Assembly: GCA_030062745.1 (NCBI GenBank)
Contig: CP099854.1
Span: 11,124,014-11,188,013 of the forward strand
Length of the DNA: 64,000 nt
Origin: Capitulum mitella
Lineage: Eukaryota; Arthropoda; Thecostraca; Pollicipedomorpha; Pollicipedidae
Reading direction: 5' to 3'
The position numbers and the translations under genes were made by a program. Under the pieces are notes generated by a model. That model did no database searches. It worked only from the letters and a program-made list of their open reading frames with translations, and had not been told where the DNA came from. Positions 1 through 11,250 of the stretch are shown piece by piece; the stretch's first letter is position 1; every line of letters starts with the position of its first letter.

Positions 1-126
1 CCAACTATTTAACTATACATCCATATAAAGTTTTAAGTTCTAGCTTTAAAACTTTGTTTTTGGCGGACATTTTCATTTTACCCTCAACATGGCCAAAAAT
101 GGCATGAGGTGCCTCCCAAAAACGTT

Positions 127-143
127 GCCTGGCTCCGCCCCTG
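127..143. mobile_element. Terminal end of a hAT-like MITE (rest outside or unclear)
   Basis: The stretch ending in GGCTCCGCCCCTG resembles, in reverse complement, the CAGGGGCGGA-type ends of the complete MITEs found at 51046 and 56597. The partner end is not visible, so it is either left of the window or lost. Only the end itself is supported. Confidence 0.35.
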
Positions 144-1641
144 AGCAAAATAGAATTGTGAAATTTTGTCACAGCACGTAGAAAGAATAGCTAGGAAAAG
201 TCACCAAGTCTCGTGAAGCTGCGTTAAAAAGCCTGGAATTGGCAAGCAAAAAACCCGAGGGGGGGGCGGATTCCTCCCCTCCCCTGCCGGGAATAGGGTT
301 AAACATCACATGTAATCTGTCATTGATTCATTCCACACACAAAAAATCCTACAGTCATCACTATATTCAAGGTTTCCGGGCACTGGTGCATCATGAGACA
401 GCACGTAGCCATGTCAGATTGGTGCATTGGTATTTAATACTGCATGTTAGTAAGGTTGGCAGGGAATGGTGAAAAAAGGAATCTATATGACCATGGGCAG
501 AAGTTAACAGTTCATTGCCATAGGGCACATTTATGCAAAATACCATTTAGCATTAGGCAAATGCGTGTTGCAAGAGAGGAGTGGCCTAAAATGTAATCAC
601 GCACGCAAACATTTTTGTAACCTGCCTCCGCGGACCCAACACTGTATTTCCTTTAACAGAGGTTTGTGTGTCGGGAGGAAATAGAAACTCAATGCTCTGT
701 CCCTTCCGTGATAGTGCAAGGGCGCGGAAAGTGGATTCGGGGAATGACATCTACCCCCTCCAACTTTTTTATTTAACATTAGCCCCATGGGATGACGACG
801 ACGACGAAAGCATTGACCCAAAATGCTTCTTTGCCCCCTTTCTCTGAACTGTGGAGGAGCCCCGAGTTCTTGCTAGCTACACTGTGGAACACAGCAGTTT
901 GTGTGGGGTTTCTTGCACCAAGGAACTTTCTTGTCTTTGCCCTCGCCCTCCAAAGACAATTATTTGCTTTGTTAACGAGAAGAATTCAGACAAAACGCGG
1001 ACACCTTCCGCCCCCCAACCCGCTGCAATGGAGTATGTGGCGCTGATCCAGGCGCCGATCAGCTTACATAAATAGTTTACACGGGCGGCCGCTAGAGGCG
1101 CTACTATCGACTTAAATCGCGAATAGAAAACCAGACCGTTCGATCTTAGATTGAACACCGGAATTGTGGAAGGAAAAAATGCTTTCTGCACTTTGGAACT
1201 CGGTTGGGTCACCTTCAGAAATGGTAGTTACTCTTAAAAGTTGTTTGAAAACGACATTCATGCCCCTCTCTTAACATGGAGGTGTGACCAAAGCATGTGC
1301 GGATTATGCCACAGTTTTGTTTTGCGCTGCCATATCGCTATTGGTTGTCCCTGCTGCCAAACTGTCCGACAGATAGACACCCAAGGTACCAAGCCAGCAA
1401 CATACGGATAGAGATACGGACACGGAGAGATAGGACAGAAGTACACTAACAGAGCATACAGTACATAAATGAAGCAGACATTACAGGCACGGGCAGTATC
1501 CGAGCAGCATCGCTTTTGATTGACGGGTTCTTGCCTGACGACCATATTAAACAGGCTCCACAGACTGCTGCGTCAACAGCCGCGACCCACACATCCCCTA
1601 GGTCGCGGGCAAACGCGTGTATCTCCTGAACTAAAGAACTC

Positions 1642-1714
1642 TGTTTCCGCCCGGGATCGAACCGGGGACCTTCCGCGTGTTAGGCGGATGTGATAACCAC
1701 TACACCACGGAAAC
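1642..1714 (-). tRNA. tRNA-Val (anticodon AAC)
   Basis: A 73-nt sequence on the minus strand folds as a standard cloverleaf. The acceptor stem is GTTTCCG paired with CGGAAAC, with discriminator A. The anticodon loop is CTAACAC, giving anticodon AAC. The T arm is GGTTCGATCCC. It is nearly identical to the copies at 7729 and 13908 and very close to metazoan tRNA-Val-AAC. It lies in an intron of the PPM1K-like gene, antisense to it. The A and B boxes appear intact, so it is probably functional. Confidence 0.93.
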
Positions 1715-2177
1715 AGATGACCAGTGGGAGATAAGTGACCGGCAGACGGCCACCGTCTGTGACTGAAGGGTTGATCTCCAGCTGGTATGCTATCGAACTC
1801 GATCACATGGTCTAATCTCTCTTGTATAGCCCATGTCTCTGACGTCCAACTTGTGAGCCACCAAACATTCGGTCAGGACCTTCTCATGGTGGCCAACTGC
1901 TTGTTGCCGACGTCACCGATGACGTTACATGCCATCGGAACCGGTTTTTGGGACTGACAGTACGGCCGAAACATGAATGGTGGATTCTGGTGGATGATGT
2001 TGTTCCAAATATTCGACATAAATGGCGTTTTTCAATCCTAGGAAAAGAAAATGCAGTTCCACATTCAGTGCAACCCAGGACATGGTAAGATTATATATAA
2101 TAGTGGATACAAGCGAGGCACGTGCCATGTGTCGTTCGCTGCCATGCTTGACTTCAGCCTCCGTCTGGCGAAAACCA

Positions 2178-2239
2178 TGTTCCCGCCCGGGGACCTTCCG
2201 CGTGTGAAGCGGACGTGATAACCACTACACTACGGAAAC
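2178..2239 (-). pseudogene. tRNA-Val (CAC) pseudogene with deleted T loop
   Basis: The minus strand reads GTTTCCGTAGTGTAGTGGTT and continues to an anticodon loop TTCACAC, giving anticodon CAC. The T arm has lost about 11 nt: GGTCCCCGG runs directly into CGGGCGGGAACA. Without the B box and T loop it should be neither transcribed nor folded normally. It lies about 460 bp from the intact tRNA-Val-AAC gene on the same strand, which suggests a local tRNA-Val family. Confidence 0.8.
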
Positions 2240-2370
2240 ATTTTCTCGAGCTAGAGATACAGAGGCGGCGAAGATTTACCGTCTTGCCTGATACGTAAAT
2301 GCCGATTGGCTTGTGCAGCGTGCGAAGTACAGGAGCAGATTTGTACTGAATAAATATTATGGTACTTTCT

Positions 2371-2700
2371 AGACGGTGGAACAGACGGGCATTTTCGTGA
2401 CTGTCTGTCTGTCTGTCAAAGGAGGATGGAACAGTCGGACGGGTCTGTGACTGTCTGTCTGTCTGTCGTCGTCGGAGGAGGAGGGTGGAACAGTCTGGTG
2501 GCACTGTGACTGTTTATCTGTCTGTCTGTCAGAGGAGCGTGCGACAGTCGGGCGGCTCTGTTACTGTCTGTCAGAGGAGTGCGGAACAGTGGGACGGCTC
2601 TGTAAATGTCTGTCTGCCAGATGAGGGTGGAACAGTCGGGTGGCTCTGTCACTCTTTGTCTGTCTGTCAGAGGAGGGTGGAACAGTCGGGCGGCACCGTG
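2371..2700 (+). repeat. Minisatellite made of splice acceptor plus exon start
   Basis: About six to seven diverged copies of a 42-59 bp unit. Each has a (CTGT)n tract, a CAG or its remnant, then AGGAGGGTGGAACAGTCGG and a short tail. The last copy is the real acceptor and first codons of PPM1K exon A, so the exon edge itself is the repeat unit. Unit starts are near 2401, 2451, 2510, 2564, 2606 and 2652. Copy divergence shows the array is not recent. Confidence 0.85.
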
Positions 2701-2820
2701 GCGGTGGACGAACACGGCAGACACATGGTGAACGGCCGTCTGGCTATGACGCGCAGCATCGGTGACCTGCACCTGAAGAAGGCCGGCGTGACTGCGTTCC
2801 CCGACACACGGTCACTGGAG
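2671..2820 (+). CDS. PPM1K: PPM1K-like PP2C phosphatase, internal exon A
   Basis: This 50-codon exon encodes part of the PP2C (PPM) catalytic domain. It contains HMVNGRLAMTRSIGD, the strongly conserved PP2C motif, which matches the mitochondrial phosphatase PPM1K closely. In the known family, PPM1K acts in the mitochondrial matrix and dephosphorylates the E1-alpha subunit of branched-chain 2-oxoacid dehydrogenase, which activates valine, leucine and isoleucine breakdown. The acceptor is CTGTCTGTCAG before AGGAGG; the donor is CTGGAG followed by GTCAGT. It joins exon B in phase 0 across the LE-VK junction. The start is the last of several duplicated acceptors, so an upstream one at 2533 or 2575 could also be used in frame. 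The 5' exons, with the first metal-binding motif, are not in the window. Confidence 0.9.
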
Positions 2821-5800
2821 GTCAGTTTGGCTCGCCGGCGCCGGCTCAAGGCCACTAGGGGTCACTTAAGGTTACCAGGGCCGTGCTTCGTGTAAAATAG
2901 GCCTGCCATCACTCTTGCGTTGGTTGTATAACTGGCACTTTTTATGCTTGCCAGTGGCTGATCCCATTGACAAAGGCAGATCAGGTTGTGCCGAAATATT
3001 CGTGTTCTTTATGGCATCAGCGCCATTATACTCACGTATACTCCGCAAAAAGGTTAATCATCAGCAACTGAGCACCAGTTTCGTTCCAGATTCCTATGAA
3101 CTCCAATATTCTGGGATAAAAAAAATCGCATTGGCAGAGGTTTTTGGCGAAATTCACAACATTACGTCCCCATGAAAGTCGCACGCTTTCTAAAGTCTTT
3201 TCAGACGCTTCCTGTACGATGGAGTGTCTAGAGTATCAGCAATTGGTTTACCTTTTTATAGCAGTATACCTTTGCGTCTACCTTGTACTTTAGTTATTAC
3301 GAAGGCGTGGTGCGTCCTTCCTGTGCCTGTGCAGCTGACGGAAGAAGAGCTTCTCGACGCTGGCGGCAGGCTAAAGCGGCTAAACCCAACCTCACGGCGC
3401 GAAGAAACAAAAACAATGCAAGCGGACAGACAGACGGAGACAGAGAGGGGGCGGCAGGGATGGAAGCAGCATGGAGAGGCAGAGAGTCAGGAGGCGGTAG
3501 AGGCGACTCAGAAGTCCAGTGCTTGTACGTTAAAGGCAACCGTCAGTGCCGGCTCGGAGAGCTGGCAGTGAGTTATGTCCGGCGTTCGGCATTGGTTGCC
3601 AGTGGTGTTGGAGAGAGGCAGCAGCGTCGGTGTGGTCGCCGTGGTGCGCTCTTCAGGCTGGTGGCGTGCACCCTGTCGGAGCTTCACACTCTGCGGCCTC
3701 TGGAGTCAGACTGTTTATTACGTCGGCGGTCAAGCCCTCGCAGATTAAGTTGCCATATGGGGCGGGAAAATGGCCGCGCCTCAATAAGCAAAGGAAGCAG
3801 TAACAGTAACAACATAACAGCTGTGAAGGACACCGGCCAGTCGTGAAGACGTGCTGTCGAGGAAAGGCCCGCTGGGGGTCAGACCGTCCACCACCGGTCC
3901 GCAGTCTGCGGTGTAACGACGCTTTACTGGCGTCTGCAGCGGGCTACGCCGAGCAGGCTGAGGGTAGATCGTCGGACCTTTGGCCGGCTTAGAGTCGCCT
4001 TGTCGCGATGATGCTCAGAAGGAGGTTGATTGGCTATTGCGGCTTGGGGGCGCACCGACTTCAAGGTTCTTCGGCGCCCATTTAGGAGAAGAAGAAGCAT
4101 GTAGGGTGGCGGGATCCACTGCGATGTGTGTAGGTCTTCGAAGTGTACGGCTCGGTGCCATTGGCAGACCTGATATATCAAGCCGGATTCGAATCTGAAT
4201 CGTTTCCGGGCTCGTGAGCTTAGTCGTTAGCTCAGCCAGAGATTCAGGTATATATGGAGAAGGCGTTGAAGTAACACGTCTTCTTTGACCTATCTTGGGT
4301 GACATCAGTCGACCTGACGTAGTTTGCCTGTGTTTCTAGTCATCTGCGTTCAGGCCCCAACCCTCCTCGTGCGTCATGTACGGAATGTTGCGTCTTCAAC
4401 GTCTGAGCTCGGTTGATCGACCTAGGTCACTTGTGTATCAAGTGAGGTACAATCAGTGTGTAAAATAACACTCCACCAGGTTTCGTTTAGACCAGATGAA
4501 CACATCTGATACAGGTTGGGTGTCGTTCCCATCACATGGGATGTCGGTTGACCTCGATGGACGTGACCCAGGCTACCTGTCCCTTTGGATTGTGATGTTA
4601 TCGCACAGGAGAACTCCCTACAGTGTGTTGTAGCTGGCCGGCCAGCAGCAGCTATTCCGTACGCAACACAATGACCGCCCCACGGCTCTGCACGCGGGCG
4701 GCCGTCCGTCGCCCACTATGGCTCGGCCGCACGACCGACCTCCCGGCTTCATCAAGCTTGAGTGAAATATTCGAGGACCCGTTTTAAGGCTTATAGAAAC
4801 AAAAATGCGATAGGCGTACATCAGAAGATAGACCAAATTTTGAGTGTGACATCATCACAGCAAAATATATAACGAAAAGCATGAGGGGTGGATAATTTCC
4901 TCTCCCTCGCCAGTGTTTATGTTAACCTTCGTGCAACTGAAAGAACTTTATTTCCTCTCCCTTTCCGGTTTGTTGTTCCGTGCAAAACTTGTGAACGAGA
5001 AAAGCTAGCGGTCCAAAGTTCCCAGCGTCTTTACCCGAACAGCACGAGACACCCCTTGGACAAAAAGACCATGTCACCAGGCATCAGACCATTGACTCGC
5101 TTATCGAGTACCGTAGTAGAACTTCGGTGTATTTCCTTCCCTTTGGACAAAGCTTACAAGAAGCTTGCCAGGGATGGCACAAAGATCAAGTATCAAGTCG
5201 CTCAGATTACAAGTCGTAAGCGACCTAAAGGTGGGGCCACTGACTGCCATTTGGTACCTCGCTTTGGGCCAATTTGGCCTCTTCTATAGAGATGCAGATT
5301 TATCTCTAACGACAAGTGTATTGCAGATACTGAGAAGGAAATGACATTTCTGAGCTGCCCATGAAATTCTATACTAAACACGTAAAAAGCAAAAGTCAAC
5401 CAATGGCGTGTGGAAAATGTGATTTTCCATTGCAAAATAAGTTCATGTGATGGTGCGTATGGCCAGTTCCGACCGTTCTTGCGCTGTTAATGTATTTGTA
5501 GAACAGTCGGCAAATAGCTGTCAAAACTGGGACTTTGACCTGACTCTTGATGCCACCGGGAACTATGAATTCAGCAGCTGTGGAGTACCTTGCGCTTCAT
5601 GGTGTTGGGTTATGCTTGGTCGTGTAATCATCGAATGCGAACCATTCGGTCTTTAGATAGGACGCGGGGGAAAACTCCTTTCCGTCCCAGTAACTCAAGG
5701 ATGGTGAAATACACCAAGCAGTGCGTGGTCAGATGTGATCATTTCCCTATTTTAGGAAGTGCCTGTAGCAAAATTGCCGTACAGTGAGCCCCATGAGAGC

Positions 5801-6832
5801 TTAACGACCACTTCAGTCCTTCAAATAGCAGTGAAACATGGGTCATTCTTTAAACCCTCATTTCCTCTAATAAATGTATTTTGGTATAGTTCAGTTGTGG
5901 AGCAGACGTCTTTTGTAACGTGTCTTTCTGATGCGACGATGTTTTTTTCTGCAAATTGCGTATGTTTATTAAAAATGTGCACAGAAAATATTAATAAATA
6001 TTTAGGCCGTAAATCACATGCCTAAACGGCTGCCTTCAACAGCAGATGGATTCATATCAGCCTAGAAGAATGTGAGCGGAAAATTGCAGGTGCTTAACCA
6101 AAACAAAAAGGGAAAAAATACGTTCCACTACCGAATTCGTTACTTCTGCTAAAACCGCATGGCTTCCAATCAGATAAAGATGTTTTGTCGCGACAAAAAA
6201 GATTGTGTTACCAAAATGGCCAGTCGTAACCAAAAAGGCCAGCTGGTGCCAGAACTGATGAAGATATAACCAAGAACGATATTTTTACAAGAAATGACTG
6301 AAGTCACGAAATATGCCGATGCTCGCTAAGAAACGGGTTTACTGTTTGGTACAGAGCATGCTCTTTGAATATGCCTTAAACGTTTAGTGCGTAAAAGATT
6401 GCATTGCTGTTTAGGAGTTCAGACTGCACTGAAACTGGATGAAACTGCAAAAGTAATTTTCGTCTTTAATTATGGAAAATAGTTTTGAGGACCGGAGCTG
6501 GCAGCCTCAGATCCCGTCGCGCGGTTTCCTCTGCCGTATCCTCTGAATACGACAGAAACGCGTGTCTCATTGTAAACCCTGACGAGGACAAAGACCCGTT
6601 TTGCGTTAAGGCACTGTTCACGTTTCAGTTGATTCAGGTGGGTGCGCCCCCTGATCGGATAAGGCAGCGCCTACCCCGGTCAGGATCGACTCGGGTGCAG
6701 CACGAGTGTATTCCGCAGTCCATCGGCGTTCAAGCCCATGTTCGGATGCCAGACATGATGCTCTTTCATGGTGCTGCATGGAAAGGAAGTGCTTGAAAAA
6801 CGTGTCTGACTCCGTGCCGCCCCTGACCTCAG
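2821..6832 (+). other. PPM1K intron between exons A and B
   Basis: About 4 kb, bounded by the donor GTCAGT at 2821 and the acceptor CCTGACCTCAG ending at 6832. The exons on either side join in frame without missing residues compared with PPM1K, so no coding exon is needed here. I see no recognisable gene, RNA or complete transposon. The open frames around 3224-3846 and 4888-5289 have no family resemblance. Confidence 0.7.
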
Positions 6833-6967
6833 GTCAAGCACGGACGGGACGCCTTCCTGGTGCTCACCTCCGACGGCATCAACCACGTGATGACGGACCA
6901 GGAGATCTGTGACGTCATCAATAATAGCCGCACCCCGGCGGAGGGTGCCGCCCAGCTAACAGACCAG
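6833..6967 (+). CDS. PPM1K: PPM1K-like PP2C phosphatase, internal exon B
   Basis: Exactly 45 codons in phase 0 on both sides. The reading includes DAFLVLTSDGINHVMTDQEI, which corresponds to the PP2C segment FLVLTTDGIN of PPM1K. The Asp of the SDG motif is one of the metal-coordinating residues of PP2C enzymes and is present. The acceptor is TGACCTCAG and the donor is CAG followed by GTGAGC. Directly after the donor comes a 44-bp minisatellite whose units repeat the donor. The end of the exon (AACAGACCAG) is echoed in the units as CACCGACCAG. Identification is firm because the three exons align in order with one family. Confidence 0.93.
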
Positions 6968-7361
6968 GTGAGCACTCATTGGAGAGCACCATGAGATATC
7001 TCACCGACCGAGTGAGTACGCAGTGAAGAGCACTGAGCGATATCTCACCGACCATCCGATGGCATCCAGTGGGGGCACCGTGAGATATCTCACCGATCAG
7101 GGGAGCGCCCAGTGGGAGCACCGTGAGACGTCCCACCAACCAGGTGAGCATTCAGTGAAGGGCATCGTACGATATCTCACCGACCTGATAACCATTCAGT
7201 GGAGATTACAGTGTGATAGTCACCGACCAAGTGAGCACTCGGTGGAGAGCACAGTGCGATATATCACCGATCAGGTGAGCTCTCGTTGGAGAGCACCATG
7301 TGATGTCTCACCGACAAAGTGAACACTCGGTAGAGCACCGCGTGATAGCCACCGGTCATAT
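6968..7361 (+). repeat. 44-bp minisatellite made of the exon B splice donor
   Basis: Nine diverged units of about 41-45 bp begin immediately at the exon B donor. A typical unit starts GTGAGCACTC, has GGAGAGCACCGTGAGATATC in the middle and ends TCACCGACCAG, so the unit junction recreates CAG plus GTGAGC. Several junctions keep a good donor (near 7143 and 7275), others have lost it. Reading past the true donor meets an in-frame TGA within the first unit. Confidence 0.85.
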
Positions 7362-7728
7362 AAATGGTTGTTTTTGGCACTTCACTGGTCAGATGAGTAC
7401 GAGAGCACGTTTTGATAACATTTTGAAACGGCGCAGACCATTTGCAGATGAGCGCTATCTTCTGTTGGGTGCCTTACAGACCGTGTAACAGCTCGTCGAG
7501 TAGTCCTTAGCGAATCACTGATGTGGTAAAAACTCGTTGAGAGGTCCTTTGTGGCAGGCCCCTAATCATTTGAGTGCTCAGTGGTCTGTGTTGTGCGTAT
7601 GTCTCCGACCGTTTTCGCACTCATTGATATTCCGATAAGATATCTGACGGGCTAGCGGGCCACTCTGTGTGCAATTTAATGCGCATTTTGTCATTTCTCG
7701 ACCACTCCGCGACGGGTGGCATTCATCT

Positions 7729-7801
7729 GTTTCCGTGGTGTAGTGGTTATCACATCCGCCTAACACGCGGAAGGTCCCCGGTTCGATCCCGGGCGGAAAC
7801 A
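7729..7801 (+). tRNA. tRNA-Val (anticodon AAC)
   Basis: A complete 73-nt cloverleaf with acceptor stem GTTTCCG/CGGAAAC, anticodon loop CTAACAC and T arm GGTTCGATCCC. It is near-identical to the genes at 1642 and 13908. It lies in the intron after exon B in the same orientation as the host gene. Its flanks differ from those of the other copies, so only the tRNA itself is shared with them. Confidence 0.93.
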
Positions 7802-9722
7802 GGTATATTGCCTCCACGGAACGGAGGCTGATATACCTTTGCTATGTGATGTAACAGTGGCGTATGTGGTGCGGGACAGTGTGTCCTTCACGTGTTGTCA
7901 CGTGTTGTGCCGTGTCGTGTTTGGTTGCTGGCCAACAATTGGGTTACCCGTCTTGTAGAACCTGGTGATATGAACATGCCTAATGAGCTAGGACAGTGAA
8001 ACGTGGCCTATCGCGGTCACTGTGTAGTCACAAGGTCGCCTGGGTCGCATCTTTTGACCCTGTGAGATGGACGAGAACGTGCGCGACTTACATCAGCAGG
8101 TGTCCTCGGTAACGAAACACCCGAAGAGCCGTCGTTATGATGAGATTGCGGCTACACATGAACACGTTTGCCGACAAATCTGGAGGATTTACGTGGTCAC
8201 GCATCTGGCAAACACACGGCCCGCCTAGCGGCGGAAAGCGTTACTGCCGGCGGCCAGCTGATGGCGCTGGTGATGGGTGAAATCGTATATCAGGGTCGCA
8301 AAATGGGAAACGCGCAGTCGGGCTGGAAACGGTTCCTATATTTAACAAATGGAGTTCGGGATATTTTTTGGCGAAGTCGTTAAATGTATAAGTGAAGTAA
8401 AGTAAAAACACAGGGTAAGCGGAAACTCACATGAAGCATATAGCTGAAGTTCTTCTTAAACTATTGCTGAATCTTTAAAGGACTTGAGCTTTGAACTTGT
8501 AAACACTTGGATTGGAGCACCGGTACTGGTTGAGAGTAGTAGTTTAGAGCATGCGATCGTCGCGGATTAGAGGCTTTCGATGCCCCAGTCTGCTTCATTG
8601 GCGGTGACAGTGCAGCTACTCGTGGAAAGGCGTCGCAGTCAGGGGGCCTTTTCCCAAGAAGAAAACAGATAATAATCGACAAATATGTTTGAAAAATATT
8701 TCTTGTTGGTGAAGGAGAACGTTAGTGGTCACATTTGATAGTATTTGAACTGCTTACCTGTGGCTTATGACCCACAGGGCGCGCATGCGGAAATCTCCAA
8801 ACGAGAGCATGGGTGGATTCCTCCTTTAGGAATCAGGGTCCCCTCGCTTTTTGTTTATCTTATTGCTGTCCTCATATATTTTGTCTACTGTATTGGATTT
8901 TATCACGCATGGGAGGAGCATGTGAAACCGTTTGTGTTTGTGTCTGGCGACCCAATGGTTACGGCCTGGTCGCTGTGATAGGGCGCTCCAGTCGGGGCGT
9001 TCCAGGGCAAACCGGCCGATCAGAAGGACAGTTTTACATCCTCATTTTTCTAGTTTGTATATAAATTGGTCCAAAGGGTTTTCTTGGGTGCTGAACATAG
9101 TTGTTCTACTTTCAGGCTCGTCCGACTTACGGTTTGGCAGTTGCCTCGGGAATTTTAGGTCGTTTCATGGTTAGTGCCGTCGTGGATAGAAAATAAACTA
9201 GATAAAATAAGTCATCGTGGAGTTCAAAATGACCAGTGAATTCCTTTTCCTCATTATTTTTGCCTTCCTCTCAATTCCAATCAATTAATCAGTCATTTAA
9301 GTACATGCTTGGTGACTTAAGGTCACTTGACGTAGTATGACCTTTTTTAAGTTTTTTTTTTCTAATGACTGATGGACAATAACAAGGAACTGTCGTGTGT
9401 GTGTGTGTGTGTGCTTATGCGGGGATGTGTTGTGAGTGTTTGCTGTAAGTGCTCGGACTAAATCGCCAGACTGTTGAGCGACGCCGAATGTTCTCGGGAG
9501 TCAGTGTGTGTTGCACATGCCCGCATGCCGCCCGTCCGCCCCCCCCCCGCACGCCCGGCGCCTGCAGCGTCATTCCGTACGCCTACAGCCTGCGTACGTC
9601 AGGGAGGTGTTTTGCCCTGCGTACTAGCAACCATTTTTACAGTCCCCCATTTCCGACGAAGTAATTCATTTGTATTACGCAATCTGGGACGACCTTTTGC
9701 ATTTTCAGCTTCTAACGTAAGT

Positions 9723-10302
9723 TCATAAAGGACCAGGCTTTAGGGGGTTGTTTTTAAGTCGAGACTTAGACATGGTTAACTTTTGCAGTGTTATGACGAG
9801 TATCTCGATAGCGCTTAATTCTTGTAAGTTTGGAAAGAAGCATTCCTTTCCGTTGACATTCCATGACATCATCGATTTCTCAGTGAACATTTTACCTACG
9901 TTTCTTATAAACTCTTGGACGACTGCACAGTCCCAGTAGAAGTGTAATAATGTTTTTATCGAGGAAAAGCAAGATGTGTTCGAGCTGCACTGCGACCGGC
10001 CGAAGACGTGCAAAAATTTATTCGTTGAAACTATTCGAGATATCCGAAAATGAAATGCTTCCAAATATGTTTTTTCGTTATCATACTGACGTCACGCATG
10101 CTGTCCGTGTAGACGGTCCTGATGTCGCGTATCCATTTCCCGTCCAAACGTCTTTGCGTTAAACTGTAAACTGTATATATATACAGCATAGTCTAGTGTA
10201 TATATAGTATTGTAATATACTATATATACCATAATTAACCATAATAGTATATATACCATAATAGTATAAGTATATATGTATGCATATGTATTTATATTTG
10301 TA

Positions 10303-10371
<69 letters not shown>

Positions 10372-10375
10372 ATAA

Positions 10376-10445
<70 letters not shown>

Positions 10446-11250
10446 CCATAATAGTATATACATAATTACCATTATATAGTGTATATAGTATTACAATGCT
10501 GTATATATTATAAACTGTAACGTTGTAGGGATTGAGCAAATTCTGTGCAAGCCGTTCGTGATAACCTCGCCTTACAATTTATCACGTTGATCTTATGTGG
10601 AAAGTTGGGATGTCTAATGAGCGATTTATCATTCGAATTTGCAGAGGACCTTGACGAATTTTTGATAAGCTATTCGTGGCACAAAAATGTCATTAGAATG
10701 CCATAAATGTTTTCCAATTCTTTAGAGTGAAGCTTCACAGAACAAGGATGAATTAAATCTACAATAAATCTTCAACCATTTTCATCCCAGCTCTCAACGA
10801 TGGTATTTTTGAAGTTGGTGACGTCCAAAAACCAAAGCTTTTCTGTGATTACTTCGTATTTGTCTGACTTGTTGTGTTGAATAGTCTAACAATGCTTGAA
10901 GAATATTCTTTCAGCGGATTGTTAAAAGTACTTATGATTTGCTTTAGTTTTTTGGCTCCGTAAGTTACGAGATCATACAGTGATGGAAGATTTCTTTTTA
11001 TCAGATTTGAACGTTCATGCTGAGACCAGAATAACTTTTGGATCCACGATACTTTCATGTTTTTTTATGAATGAGTTCATAGGCACCATTTTCAGACCGT
11101 CAACCAAGTGATTCTGCGTGATGTTTTGTCCTCTTCGCGATCTTGGGGGCCTCCGCATAGCAAGTTCAACGATGTCTTTTCTATCTTTTGGTGGATATTT
11201 GCCACATTTCTGGCTAATTCTATCTTACCCCTCCCCCTCCTAACCTTTGT
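9723..11250 (-). mobile_element. Degenerate LINE (non-LTR retrotransposon), C-terminal part of ORF2
   Basis: On the minus strand, broken frames carry segments typical of the region after the reverse transcriptase domain of LINE ORF2 proteins. In order they are: a stretch near 11120-11150 (HLVDGLKMVPMNSF), a stretch around 11020-11055 (MKVSWIQKLFW), a stretch near 10760-10790 (TIVESWDENG), and near 9900-9960 the HFYWDC-type motif. Frameshifts and stops separate them, so it is a dead copy. A TA microsatellite of over 100 bp lies inside it, between about 10160 and 10520. No RT catalytic motif is visible, so the 5' part is missing or decayed. Confidence 0.6.
10300..10441. repeat. (TA)n microsatellite with a short (TG)n core
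   Basis: Two long TA tracts are separated by TGTGTGTGTG at about 10356-10370. The flanks are also TA-rich and carry repeated TATATACCATAATAGTATA blocks. It interrupts the LINE relic. Open frames across it are repeat-coded and not genes. Confidence 0.95.

Larger units (their letters stand above)
1..2670 (+). other. Intron upstream of PPM1K exon A
   Basis: I see no coding exon here. The stretch should be an intron of the + strand phosphatase gene, because the exon at 2671 starts in the middle of the PP2C domain and no earlier PP2C motif (such as the DGHGG metal-binding motif) occurs in the window. It contains a tRNA-Val gene on the opposite strand, a tRNA pseudogene and the start of a minisatellite. 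The other open frames are short and resemble nothing known to me. Confidence 0.6.

Noticed and set aside
6485-6796. Possible additional PPM1K exon just before exon B
   Set aside because: Exons A and B join in phase with a continuous family match, leaving no missing segment, and this frame does not resemble PP2C.
10092-10479. Ile/Tyr-rich frames
   Set aside because: Coded by the TA microsatellite.
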